Shown in pieces: positions 44,751 through 53,915 of a stretch of DNA of 64,000 nucleotides. The notes under the pieces were generated by a model that was not told where the DNA came from, searched no databases, and saw only the letters and a program-made list of their open reading frames with translations. The first letter of the stretch is position 1. Every line of letters begins with the position of its first letter. The position numbers and the translations under genes were made by a program. This DNA comes from an uncultured Tolumonas sp. (lineage in GTDB: Bacteria > Pseudomonadota > Gammaproteobacteria > Enterobacterales > Aeromonadaceae): positions 1-64,000 of the forward strand of contig NZ_OY781390.1 in NCBI RefSeq assembly GCF_963676665.1, read 5' to 3'.

Positions 44751-44796
44751 GAAATAATAGTTTCAGCATATTTACTAAAAGAAACAATAGTTGTTT
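44751..44796 (+). promoter_or_regulatory. Two GAAA-N6-TTTC-type operator sites upstream of hpxY
   Basis: GAAATAATAGTTTC (44751-44764) and GAAACAATAGTTGTTT (44781-44796) share the form GAAAYAATAGTT and start exactly 30 bases apart, about three helical turns. The first is a palindrome of the same type as 41480-41495 before the importer. They end 30 bases before the hpxY start codon, a suitable place for an HpxU operator. Confidence 0.65.
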
Positions 44797-44826
44797 AATG
44801 AGTGTATTGCAGTTCGGATTGGAGTG

Positions 44827-46011
44827 ATGGACTTGGCTGATTTTTCTGTTTACTGCCCGCATGGGCCACATAATTTCAGAACGACGCAGGAAGGGGCGTT
44901 GAGCGATCTGCGTCTGGTTTACAAAGATCTCTACCATGTGGCGGGATTTCCGACCGGGGCAGGGAACCCAACCTGGTTGAGCACTCATGAACCCGCAGCT
45001 GTGACATCACCGGTGTTACTCCAATTAATGAATGCCGGTATGCAAGTAATTGGCCGTGTGCAAACCGATGAACTGGCCTATAGCCTGAATGGCTGTAATG
45101 TTCATTTCGGTACGCCGATGAACCCTGTGACCCCTGATCGTCTTCCCGGCGGTTCTTCCAGTGGCTGTGCGGTTGCGGTGGCGCGTGGTGAAGCGGATGT
45201 TGGATTAGGGACGGATACAGGGGGATCAATTCGTGTTCCTGCCTGTTACAACGGGTTGTATGGCATTCGTCCGACACATGGTCGTTTACCAACTTCGGAT
45301 ATGGTTCCGCTGGCGCCTTGTTTCGATACACCGGGTTGGTTGTGTCGTGATGCAAAAACGTTAGAACGTGTCGGGGCGGTCATTTTTCAATCACCTCCAG
45401 AGCAGCCGCCTTCATTGAATTTTTTATGGGCTGACCAATTATTTGCGATGTTACCGGCGCTATTGTTGGCAGCAGTTGAACCAATTCGCGTTGCTTGTCA
45501 GGCGATCGCGACTAAAACGGACAGCTGGACATTTTCTGCTGAACGACTCGCAGAAATGAGTCAAACCTTCCGTACTGTGCAAGGACGTGAAATTACCCGC
45601 ACCCATTTTGAATGGGTAAAAACTCGAACTCATGCGTTTGCAAAAGACATTGCGGAACGTTTCTTATGGGCGGCAACGCTGACAGAAGCAGAAGAGGTTC
45701 AGGCAAAAAGAGCACAAGCTGGGTGGAAAGAAGAAATTGATGCTGTGCTGGAACAATCGTTTCTGATTCTCCCCACCACCCCTGATCTAGCGCCACTGAG
45801 AACTGCATCGGATGCTGATTTAGCCGATTTCCGCATGAAGTTGTTGGGTTTAACGGCCTTGGCCGGGCTTGCAGGGTTACCACAAGTGCATTTGCCATTG
45901 GTGAAAGTGAATGGCGTGCCTTATGGATGTTCGATCATCGGTAAACGCGGTAGCGACATGACGTTATTAGCGATTGCCCGATTATTCAGCGATGTGATGT
46001 CTGAGGTGTAA
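44827..46011 (+). CDS. hpxY: AtzE-type amidase HpxY
   Basis: A 394-residue amidase-signature enzyme. The Ser-cisSer-Lys triad is visible as K33 (VYKDLYHVAG), S110 (GGSSSG) and S134 (GTDTGGSIR), with the normal spacings. In purine clusters this AtzE-like protein is HpxY, placed in the oxalurate/oxamate branch. AtzE-type enzymes normally pair with a small AtzG/HpxX subunit, and no such gene is visible here. The ATG at 44827 has GGAG upstream; the longer frame from 44791 lies in the operator region. hpxW follows after three bases. Confidence 0.88.
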   Translation: MDLADFSVYCPHGPHNFRTTQEGALSDLRLVYKDLYHVAGFPTGAGNPTWLSTHEPAAVTSPVLLQLMNAGMQVIGRVQTDELAYSLNGCNVHFGTPMNPVTPDRLPGGSSSGCAVAVARGEADVGLGTDTGGSIRVPACYNGLYGIRPTHGRLPTSDMVPLAPCFDTPGWLCRDAKTLERVGAVIFQSPPEQPPSLNFLWADQLFAMLPALLLAAVEPIRVACQAIATKTDSWTFSAERLAEMSQTFRTVQGREITRTHFEWVKTRTHAFAKDIAERFLWAATLTEAEEVQAKRAQAGWKEEIDAVLEQSFLILPTTPDLAPLRTASDADLADFRMKLLGLTALAGLAGLPQVHLPLVKVNGVPYGCSIIGKRGSDMTLLAIARLFSDVMSEV

Positions 46012-46014
46012 CTT

Positions 46015-47589
46015 ATGAACCAATGTGCATTTACAGCTTCGCATTTTCAGGCATCGCAAGCCGGTATGGCGATTTTACGTGGTGGTGGCACCGCTATTGA
46101 AGCAATGGTTGCAGCAGCCGCTGCGATCGCTGTTGCATACCCACACATGAACAGTTTGGGAGGCGACGGTTTTTGGCTGATTCACGAACCGGGTAAAGCT
46201 CCGGTTGCGATGAATGCGGCGGGTGTCAGTGCCGGACAAGCAACGTTAGATTGGTATCAGCAGAAAGGTTATAACGCGATTCCTTCACGGGGTGCAGATG
46301 CGGCTTTAACGGTTGCAGGCACTGTCGCTGGCTGGAATGCGGCGTTAAAACTCAGTGCGCAGTGGCAACCTCCAATTGGTTTAGATGGTTTGCTACACGA
46401 TGCGATTCAACTGGCTAAAGAGGGCATCGTTGTTACCGAGAGTCTGGTTGCAGCAAGTCAGAAAACAGCTAAAGAGTTCTCCGGTTTCTCTGCATTTTGT
46501 GAACGCTATTTACCAAACCAGAAGACGCTGGTGGCTGGTGAGATATTGAAGAATGGCCCGTTAGCTGATTTTCTGCTGCACCTGAGTCGGGTTGGATTCG
46601 ATGATTTTTATCGGGGGGAATCAGCGCGTGAGATCGCTAGCGTTTTAACCGCACAAGGTTCGCCGCTGAGGCTGACCGACCTGAACCGGTATGACGCCAC
46701 TTGGGTTGAACCGCTGTCCGTCACAACAACTCAGGGCACTTTTTATAACTTACCTTTGCCAACACAAGGCATTGCGTCGTTACTGATCCTGGCGATTTTT
46801 GATCGTTTGTATGACGAATCATTGGATGAAGCGACACAGCTGCATTTATTAATTGAAGCAACGAAACAGGCGTTTCGGGTGCGGAATGCTGAAGCACAAG
46901 ATCCGCAGCAAACCAGCAAAAATATTGAACGCTGGTTAACCGGGGCGGGTATTGAAAAATTAGCGTCCGAGATCAATCTGAAACAAGCTGCACCTTGGCC
47001 CAACCCTGCAATCCCCGGCGACACTATTTGGATGGGCGCACGAGATAAACAGGGCCGGATGGTCAGCTTCATTCAAAGTATCTATTGGGAATTTGGTTCC
47101 GGCGTTGTCATTCCTGAATTGGGGCTGCTCTGGAATAACCGAGGCGTGAGTTTTAGTTTGGAAGCGGGTGTCACCAATCAGTTGAGGGGGGGTATTCAGC
47201 CATTTCACACGCTGAACCCTGCATTTGCGCAACTGAATGACGGGCGAAATATGGTGTACGGCACCATGGGCGGTGAAGGTCAGCCACAAACTCAGGCCGC
47301 CCTGATCTGGCGTCATCTGTATCAGAAGAAATCTTTAGCGACAGCGATTGCAGAACCTCGCTGGTTATTAGGGCGAACCTGGGGTGATAACGAGCATGAT
47401 CTCAAAATTGAAGCCGATCTTGATCCGCTGTTACAACAAACCCTGCATCAACAAGGGCATCAGATTAAAAACGTTGCGGCTTGTACAGAATTGATGGGTC
47501 ATGCCGGTGCGATTACCGCGTTTGCAGAAGAGGTTGATCAGGTTGCAACCGACCCTCGTTCAGATGGTGCCGCGTTACAGGAATCATAA
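46015..47589 (+). CDS. hpxW: Oxamate amidohydrolase HpxW (gamma-glutamyltransferase family)
   Basis: A 524-residue Ntn-hydrolase of the gamma-glutamyltransferase family. HpxW of Klebsiella hydrolyses oxamate to oxalate and ammonium, the last nitrogen-releasing step of this purine route. The proprotein should cleave before the threonine in PGDTIWMGA, freeing the nucleophile. GGDGFWLIHEPG and the later GTMGGEGQPQTQA are family motifs. There is no signal peptide, so it acts in the cytoplasm, unlike periplasmic GGT. Confidence 0.88.
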   Translation: MNQCAFTASHFQASQAGMAILRGGGTAIEAMVAAAAAIAVAYPHMNSLGGDGFWLIHEPGKAPVAMNAAGVSAGQATLDWYQQKGYNAIPSRGADAALTVAGTVAGWNAALKLSAQWQPPIGLDGLLHDAIQLAKEGIVVTESLVAASQKTAKEFSGFSAFCERYLPNQKTLVAGEILKNGPLADFLLHLSRVGFDDFYRGESAREIASVLTAQGSPLRLTDLNRYDATWVEPLSVTTTQGTFYNLPLPTQGIASLLILAIFDRLYDESLDEATQLHLLIEATKQAFRVRNAEAQDPQQTSKNIERWLTGAGIEKLASEINLKQAAPWPNPAIPGDTIWMGARDKQGRMVSFIQSIYWEFGSGVVIPELGLLWNNRGVSFSLEAGVTNQLRGGIQPFHTLNPAFAQLNDGRNMVYGTMGGEGQPQTQAALIWRHLYQKKSLATAIAEPRWLLGRTWGDNEHDLKIEADLDPLLQQTLHQQGHQIKNVAACTELMGHAGAITAFAEEVDQVATDPRSDGAALQES

Positions 47590-47669
47590 GGTTTTGCTTT
47601 TGGCAAAATCAGACAAGGAATGACGGGGTGAGTCAAATCTGTTTCCCCAAGGTATGAAAGGTATTGGTT

Positions 47670-48911
47670 ATGTTAGATATTCAGAAATTTGATCAAATCA
47701 ACCCACCAGCCCGACTGTTAATGGGGCCGGGCCCAATCAACGCAGACCCGCGTGTATTGCGCGCAATGTCTGCGCAGTTGGTCGGGCAATATGATCCGAT
47801 CATGACGGATTATATGAATCAGACCATGGCGCTCTATCGTGCCTTGTACAAAACCAACAACGAATGGACTTTCCTGATCGATGGCACCTCCCGTGCCGGC
47901 ATCGAAGCCATGCTGGTGTCGGCCATTCGCCCCGGCGACAAAGTGCTGGTGCCGGTGTTTGGCCGCTTTGGTGATCTGCTGTGCGAGATCGCCCGTCGTT
48001 GCCGCGCTGAAGTGCATACCATCTCGGTACCCTGGGGTGAAGTGTTTGATCCACAAATGGTGGAAGATGCGATCATTGCGATCAAACCTCGGGCATTACT
48101 CACCGTTCAGGGGGATACCTCGACCACCATGCTGCAACCGCTAGCGGAACTCGGCGAGATCTGTCGTCGGCACGACGTACTGTTCTATACCGATGCCACT
48201 GCCTCTTTTGGCGGTAATCCGATGGAAGTGGATGCTTGGGGATTAGATGCGGTTTCAGCGGGTTTACAGAAATGTCTCGGTGGCCCATCAGGTAGCTCGC
48301 CAGTGACACTCAGTGATCGTTTTGCTGACGTTGTTAGAAAACGTAAACACGTCGAGCAGGGGATCCGAAACGTCAACCATCAGGATGGTGACGATGAAAT
48401 CATCTATTCCAACTATTTTGATCTCGGCATGATCATGGATTACTGGGGGCCGGAGCGTCTGAATCATCATACCGAAGCGACCAGCATGCTTTTTGGCGCA
48501 CGTGAATGTGCCCGTATCATTTTGCAGGAGGGCATCGATAGCTGTATTGCCCGCCACAAATTGCATGGTGATGCACTGCTAGCCGGCATTCAGGGGATGG
48601 GATTAAAACCCTTCGGCGACCTGAAACATAAAATGAATAACGTGTTGGGTGTTTATATTCCTGAAAATGTACATGGTGAACAGATCCGTCAGACCTTGCT
48701 GAATGATTTTGGTATCGAAATCGGCACCTCGTTTGGGCCGTTGCACGGCAAAATCTGGCGCATTGGCACCATGGGTTACAATGCGCGTAAAGATACCGTT
48801 TTGCTGACGCTTTCTGCGCTGGAAGCAGTATTAAATCGGTTTGGTTTTAAAACGACTCAGGGTGCTGCACTGCAGGCAGCATGGGATGTCTATGCCGCTG
48901 CCGAGGTCTGA
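47670..48911 (+). CDS. hpxJ: Ureidoglycine-glyoxylate aminotransferase HpxJ/PucG
   Basis: A 413-residue class V PLP aminotransferase. HpxJ/PucG moves the amino group of (S)-ureidoglycine to glyoxylate, giving oxalurate and glycine. The PLP lysine lies in SAGLQKCLGGPSG, and LLMGPGPINADPRVLRAM is the usual N-terminus of alanine-glyoxylate aminotransferase relatives. Downstream of allantoate hydrolysis by HpxK it fits the oxalurate route. A TTG two codons earlier is possible, but the ATG at 47670 is standard. hpxK starts one base after the stop. Confidence 0.9.
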   Translation: MLDIQKFDQINPPARLLMGPGPINADPRVLRAMSAQLVGQYDPIMTDYMNQTMALYRALYKTNNEWTFLIDGTSRAGIEAMLVSAIRPGDKVLVPVFGRFGDLLCEIARRCRAEVHTISVPWGEVFDPQMVEDAIIAIKPRALLTVQGDTSTTMLQPLAELGEICRRHDVLFYTDATASFGGNPMEVDAWGLDAVSAGLQKCLGGPSGSSPVTLSDRFADVVRKRKHVEQGIRNVNHQDGDDEIIYSNYFDLGMIMDYWGPERLNHHTEATSMLFGARECARIILQEGIDSCIARHKLHGDALLAGIQGMGLKPFGDLKHKMNNVLGVYIPENVHGEQIRQTLLNDFGIEIGTSFGPLHGKIWRIGTMGYNARKDTVLLTLSALEAVLNRFGFKTTQGAALQAAWDVYAAAEV

Positions 48912-48912
48912 T

Positions 48913-50133
48913 ATGGAAGCAGGCATCCGCATTTTTGAGCGCTGCAATGAGCTGGCACACCTCAGTGAAGATACTGACGCGTTAACGCGCGTCTATCTTT
49001 CACAACAACATCAACAAGCTAACCAACGGGTTGGCACATGGATGCGTGATGCCGGAATGCAGGTCTGGCAGGATGCCGTTGGAAATATCTGTGGCCGTTA
49101 TGAGGGGATGAAACCGAATGCCCCGGCGTTATTGCTCGGCTCACATCTCGACACGGTACGGAATGCCGGTAAATACGATGGCATGTTGGGTGTCATTACA
49201 GCTATTGAATTGGTGTCTCGTTTCCATCAGCAGAATAAGCGTTTTCCTTTCGCCATCGAAGTGGTGGGCTTCGGTGATGAAGAAGGGGTCCGCTTTGGTG
49301 TGACCTTATTGGGCAGCCGCGGTCTGACAGGAAGCTGGGAAAGCCACTGGCTGGATAAACGAGATAATCAGGGTATTTCACTTGCACAGGCTTTACGTGA
49401 TTTTGGCTTGGCAGCTGATCAAATTGATCAGGCAAAACGAAAATCATCTGATCTCATTGGTTATCTGGAATTACACATTGAACAAGGCCCGTTACTTGAA
49501 TCTAACGATTTAGCTTTGGGTGTCGTCACCGCGATCAATGGCGCGAAAAGACTGAATTTCTCTTTTAAAGGGGTCGCCGGACACGCCGGAACGGTGCCCA
49601 TGTCATTGCGTCAGGATGCGCTGGTAGGAGCCAGTGAGCTGATTTTGGCCGTAGAGTCTATCGCGCAAGCGTTTGAGGTAGTTGCTACTGTTGGAAAGAT
49701 CGAGTGTCTCCCCGGTGCCGTGAACGTGATTCCGTCCGATATATCATTCAGTCTGGATATCCGGGCGCCGGATAATCAACAGCGTGATGCCGCGCTTTGG
49801 GAGATAACTAAAGCGGCCAAAGAAATTACTGAACGGAGAAACTTAACGCTCAGTTATGACTGCTTTTACAATTCAGATGCCACGCCATGCTCAGTGGTTC
49901 TGCAACAGAAACTAACGAAAGCCGTGATGGCCGTGCAAGGACGAAGCCTAAGTCTTGCCAGTGGTGCAGGGCATGATGCTATTGCGATGGCCTCACTGTG
50001 TGATGTCGGCATGCTCTTTGTGCGTTGTGAGGGCGGTATCAGTCATAATCCACTGGAAGCGATTCAAATAGAGGATATCAATCTGGCCCTCAACGTATTA
50101 GAGCACACTCTTTATTCACTATCTGAAGCCTAA
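48913..50133 (+). CDS. hpxK: Allantoate amidohydrolase HpxK
   Basis: A 406-residue M20-family amidohydrolase that turns allantoate into ureidoglycine, ammonium and CO2. Metal ligands are visible in GSHLDTV, KYDGMLG, GDEEGVRFG, ELHIEQGP and the C-terminal GISHNPLE, and AGTVPMSLRQDA marks the dimerisation lid. The frame opens upstream inside hpxJ, but the ATG at 48913 starts the family's usual sequence. It is the last gene of hpxY-hpxW-hpxJ-hpxK. Confidence 0.92.
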   Translation: MEAGIRIFERCNELAHLSEDTDALTRVYLSQQHQQANQRVGTWMRDAGMQVWQDAVGNICGRYEGMKPNAPALLLGSHLDTVRNAGKYDGMLGVITAIELVSRFHQQNKRFPFAIEVVGFGDEEGVRFGVTLLGSRGLTGSWESHWLDKRDNQGISLAQALRDFGLAADQIDQAKRKSSDLIGYLELHIEQGPLLESNDLALGVVTAINGAKRLNFSFKGVAGHAGTVPMSLRQDALVGASELILAVESIAQAFEVVATVGKIECLPGAVNVIPSDISFSLDIRAPDNQQRDAALWEITKAAKEITERRNLTLSYDCFYNSDATPCSVVLQQKLTKAVMAVQGRSLSLASGAGHDAIAMASLCDVGMLFVRCEGGISHNPLEAIQIEDINLALNVLEHTLYSLSEA

Positions 50134-50151
50134 AAATTAACAAGAAAGACA

Positions 50152-50170
50152 GTGAGACGATGAGTCTCAC
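50152..50170. terminator. Small hairpin after hpxK
   Basis: GTGAGAC-GATGA-GTCTCAC, a seven-base stem followed by CCTTCTATT. It lies between hpxK and the convergent levanase gene. It is a weak terminator at best. Confidence 0.45.
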
Positions 50171-50191
50171 CCTTCTATTACTACTGAAATA

Positions 50192-51799
50192 TTAGTGTGC
50201 ATCACCGCTAAAACGTTTAATCGGTGCAACCTTGATGGGCGAGAGCTGGAAGGATCGCAGTTCTGTAGCGCCACCGAAAGACTCAACCGAGAGTTCATTA
50301 GCACCGGATGCTCCGAATACAAGATTAGAGAGTACAACTTCGCCGTTATTCACGAAGACCTCAATCGAAGTCGTATCAACAATGATGTCAAGCGTGACAA
50401 CGCCATTACGCGCAGGTGCCGGAGCTTTACGAACCTCGCGGTAAACCTCAGGCATTGAGTCTGCTATCGCATCTTTATCGCGCATGACGAACACAGTGCC
50501 GTCTCTGAAGTTGTACCCGACTATTCCAAAGTGCCCATCCTTTCCCTTAAGTCGGAACCGCACTTCATTGGCCTCTGAGGCGGCATTGAGTTCAATGCGG
50601 AGTCGGTAAGCATCGGATTTTGGCTGTGGGAGTATCGTCTTTACGATATCCGTGACTCGTATTTGAGAACGTATCTCAGTATTGCCTTCAAGTGTATTGA
50701 GAGAGTCGACCGGCTGCGAAACGAGCACGGGCTGACCATCGACTGATCGTAGCTCGATGCGTCGCACGATAGAGTTGGCGCCGCCATGCCAGCCGTTAGT
50801 CGGCAGCTTGGTGGCATAAGCCCAATTGTTGAGCCAGCCGATAGCATATCGTGAGGCGAGACGTTTGGTTTCACTCAAGCGTGGATCTTCCCACGTCACC
50901 ATTGCGTAGAAATCCGCTCCGGCATCAAGCCATCGTGGTTTATCTTCATCCGCCGTAAAGCGCTGTCCATCCCAATTGCCAGTCCAGTACACCGTTCCTG
51001 TTGTCATGCCGGTATTGGCGCCATTCGCCCCTGTCGCGAGCACCCATCGGGTGTTTTTGGGGTCGCCATCAATCGCCATGCGGAACAGATCGGGACACTC
51101 AAGTAGACCGAGATCGTTTCGCTCAAAGCCTGAGCGGTATGTCCACTGCTTTAGATCAGGGGATGTGTAAAAGCCAATTTTGTTGCCCTCTGCGAGAACC
51201 ATGAGCCATTCATTGCGGGTGTCATCCCAGATGATTTTCGGGTCACGCCAGTCGTGGACGCCTGGGTTGTCCATGACAGGGTTGCGGTCATATGGCTTAA
51301 AACGATAGCCGCCGTCGGTCGAAACAAAAAGCGATTGGCGTTGCACGCCTTCATGTTGCTGAGTCAAAACGGCAATTACCGAACCTGCACCGAAGCCTGC
51401 GGTATTTTTGCTATCGATCACGGCACTGCCGGTCTCAATATCACCGAGTCCGTTTTTATATTTATCAATCGCGACACCGTGATCCTGCCAGTGTACAAGG
51501 TCGACCGAGGTCGAGTGGTACCACTCAGTACCATTCCCCGTGGGATAATCAGCGTTGTAGAGATAGTAGTAGTGCCAGACACCATCGATCAGGATCGGAC
51601 GCTGGGGATCATTCATCCAGTGCTTAGCGGGAGTAATATGTATCGCAGGCCGATAAAGTTCCCAGTCAACCGGACGCGAGACCAACGATGCTGTTGTTGA
51701 TATTGCGGCGATCGCCATGCTCGAAGTAAACAGTACAACAAATGCAAAAGCAGCTACACGCCGACGAGCTGTCGAGATAGGAGTGAGATGGTGATTCAT
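50192..51799 (-). CDS. Secreted GH32 levanase/fructan beta-fructosidase
   Basis: A 535-residue glycoside hydrolase family 32 enzyme with an N-terminal signal-like segment (RRVAAFAFVVLFTSSMAIAAIS). Catalytic motifs are WMNDPQ (nucleophile Asp), WRDPKI (transition-state Asp) and ECPDLF (acid/base Glu). A C-terminal beta-sandwich follows. It should release fructose or short fructans from levan outside the cytoplasm. It lies downstream of a levansucrase gene on the same strand. The ATG at 51799 has GGAGG upstream. The protein reads more like actinobacterial GH32 enzymes than enterobacterial ones (impression, not a search), which suggests transfer. Confidence 0.88.
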   Translation of the reverse strand: MNHHLTPISTARRRVAAFAFVVLFTSSMAIAAISTTASLVSRPVDWELYRPAIHITPAKHWMNDPQRPILIDGVWHYYYLYNADYPTGNGTEWYHSTSVDLVHWQDHGVAIDKYKNGLGDIETGSAVIDSKNTAGFGAGSVIAVLTQQHEGVQRQSLFVSTDGGYRFKPYDRNPVMDNPGVHDWRDPKIIWDDTRNEWLMVLAEGNKIGFYTSPDLKQWTYRSGFERNDLGLLECPDLFRMAIDGDPKNTRWVLATGANGANTGMTTGTVYWTGNWDGQRFTADEDKPRWLDAGADFYAMVTWEDPRLSETKRLASRYAIGWLNNWAYATKLPTNGWHGGANSIVRRIELRSVDGQPVLVSQPVDSLNTLEGNTEIRSQIRVTDIVKTILPQPKSDAYRLRIELNAASEANEVRFRLKGKDGHFGIVGYNFRDGTVFVMRDKDAIADSMPEVYREVRKAPAPARNGVVTLDIIVDTTSIEVFVNNGEVVLSNLVFGASGANELSVESFGGATELRSFQLSPIKVAPIKRFSGDAH

Positions 51800-51873
51800 A
51801 ATCCTCCGAATCAGAACGTTGGCCAGCAAGCAAAGTGGCTAACCATCAGTCGTCATGAATGGACAAGAAAGAA

Positions 51874-51908
51874 GAGGATGCGGTGGCGTTGGCAGACACC
51901 GCATCCTC
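51874..51908 (-). terminator. Terminator-like hairpin after the levansucrase gene
   Basis: GAGGATGCGGTG/CACCGCATCCTC is a perfect 12-base stem with an 11-base loop. On the minus strand it is followed by TTCTTTCTTG. It would reduce readthrough from levansucrase into levanase. Confidence 0.7.
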
Positions 51909-51942
51909 CTTTAACGTTGGAGCATGTATAACTGCAGAGCTA

Positions 51943-53533
51943 TTACTTCAGCGGCTGAGTGTTGATCCCACTCGGATTCACATTGATGTTCGCAGAAATA
52001 TCGGCCCAACCGCCCAGTCCATCACCATTGATGCCATAGGTATGATCAACCTCTGATGAGTTACCATTGATATTGATTTTTACCGTTGGCGCCAAAGTAC
52101 CACCGCGGCGGAAGTTTTCCTTAACACCGATCGTGTCGATGAACGATTGGACCAAACCGCCAGGCATCACGTAGTGCGAGTATGACTGGAAATGGCCCGC
52201 TGGCTGGTTGTAGTCAGGATCGAACGGAGTACCAGGATAGTAGTTGAGGTTTGTCGGGTTACCCAGCACCAGCCCAGAACCCATGTTCATCGGCTGGTAA
52301 TCGCTGCGGATCCCGTCGCCTACGAAACCATACACGCCCTCAGGACCAGTAATACCAGCAGCATAAGTGGTGCTGTGGCTGATGGTGAAGAGGTAGTACT
52401 TGCCGTCTTTCTGGTAAATCTGCGGACGTTCGGTTTGGTCGGTCACACAGTTTGCTGAGAGGATCGGTGGCAGGAATTCCCACTCAGTTAGGTCGGCATT
52501 CTTTGCCTTCGCCAGACCGATGTTGCCGATCTGGTAAGTTGCACCCGAGCTGTTCACCTGTGGGACTGTTTCGGTATAAGGATCACCCTCTTGGTAGCCG
52601 AGATCATCCGCAGTGCATTTGGCAGATGATCGCTGCATAGCTGAGTTACCTTCGAAGACCATATAGGTTTCACCCGGGTGAGCCGGATCTTTGAAGGTGA
52701 ATGGGTCGCGGAAGTTGAAATACGGGTTCTGCTCTGCAGTCTGATAGTAAGTACCGTCAGCCTTCAAAAGAGGAATGACCTTGTCAAAGCCAGTGAACTT
52801 CACGCCGTTCTTGTTAGCGTGCACATGGCCTACGCTGAGCGCAATCCGTGGGTCGTAAGGCTTGATATCATTGCCCTTGGCGTCACGATAGAAGGCAACG
52901 TCTGTGAAGAAAAGCTTGATCTCTCCACCAGGGAAGATACGAGCTGAGCCCGACCATTGTGTTTGGTGGCTGTATGATTGATCTTCGAAGATTTTGCCTG
53001 TGACGCCTTCAGGGAAGACTAGACCACCATAGGTCCAACCCCCGTTTTTTGGCCGCTGATCAGCGGGAATGCCAGCTGGACGGTAAGAAGTAGCCGATCT
53101 TTGCAAACACGTGACGGTCGTCAAAACCAAGACTCCGGTCAGCAACAAGAGAGAAGATGATTTCCTGTCCGTTGACACTGTATTGTTTTCCGTCAGCATC
53201 AGTCAGAGGCCAGGAGTCCCACACCCATACTTGATCATTCGACATGTCAGGGAAGTCTTGAGGGATGCTTGGCATCGTGTATTCCTCTGGCATGGAGTTC
53301 TCACGTGAGCCAGCCATTGGATTAGACATACGCTTGATCTGGCGGGCATCAGCTCGGGTCCACTTCGCGGTAAAGTTGTCCTCTGGCGCATATGCCTGCT
53401 GAGTGTGAATGGTCGGCTCAGGGCCTGGTTGTAGTAACGGTGCGGCAACAGCTACCGAAGTGAAACCCGCTGTTGTTATTCCCATGCACAGTCCCAGCAT
53501 TGAAATTGCTGGAGTAGTATTTTTAATTCGCAT
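51943..53533 (-). pseudogene. GH68 levansucrase gene broken by a single-base frameshift
   Basis: The first frame (53533 down to about 53039) has a signal peptide and the nucleophile motif VWVWDSWPLTD, then ends early in RHVFAKIGYFLPSSWHSR. The next frame takes up at YRPAGIPADQRP, giving GGLVFPEGVTG, the RDP motif FRDPFTF, the acid/base region TDQTERPQIY and a normal C-terminus. One extra base near 53085 (minus strand TTCTTACC where TTCTACC is expected) explains the break. Without it this would be a full SacB-type levansucrase, which makes levan from sucrose. The ATG at 53533 has GAGG upstream. Sequencing error cannot be excluded. Confidence 0.85.
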
Positions 53534-53915
53534 CTTAATTACCTCTGCTAATTGAATCATATTCTCAATTTCTCCGACGAGGTTGTCCGCAGCCTTGTCT
53601 GAAATCATTTTTTCCCTGCCGCGTAATCAAACATAGCGATGCCATAACACTGTGTTGCATGGTGTCATCACATCAAAACGCCAGAGCAAAAATGCAATAT
53701 CAAGAAGCGAACACGTAAGACGTGCAAGCATTCAAAACTGGCGGTCCCGCTATCATAGGAAAATTCCATTAGACCGGAGACTTTGCGTCGCCACCTTTCG
53801 ATGGGTTTGCCTTTTTCAGTTAGGTAACAGCTCAAAGAGAGAGTTAGGTAACCTAGCGGGAATGACAATCGTTCCATTGCCATAGCGCCGGGAGAAATTA
53901 ACACAACAAAAATTA
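53534..53915. other. Region between levansucrase and IS5 element
   Basis: About 380 bases without a supported gene. It should hold the levansucrase promoter on the minus strand. An AACAC-T-GTGTT palindrome occurs near 53651, and GTTAGGTAAC-type repeats occur near 53819 and 53842. No clear promoter hexamers can be assigned. Confidence 0.5.

Noticed and set aside
47718-48566. Minus-strand frames across hpxJ
   Set aside because: They are shadows of the strongly biased hpxJ codons; none starts sensibly or resembles a known protein.
53203-53448. Separate small minus-strand gene inside levansucrase
   Set aside because: This frame is neither of the two levansucrase frames and lacks motifs. The GH68 motifs lie in the other two frames, joined by one frameshift.
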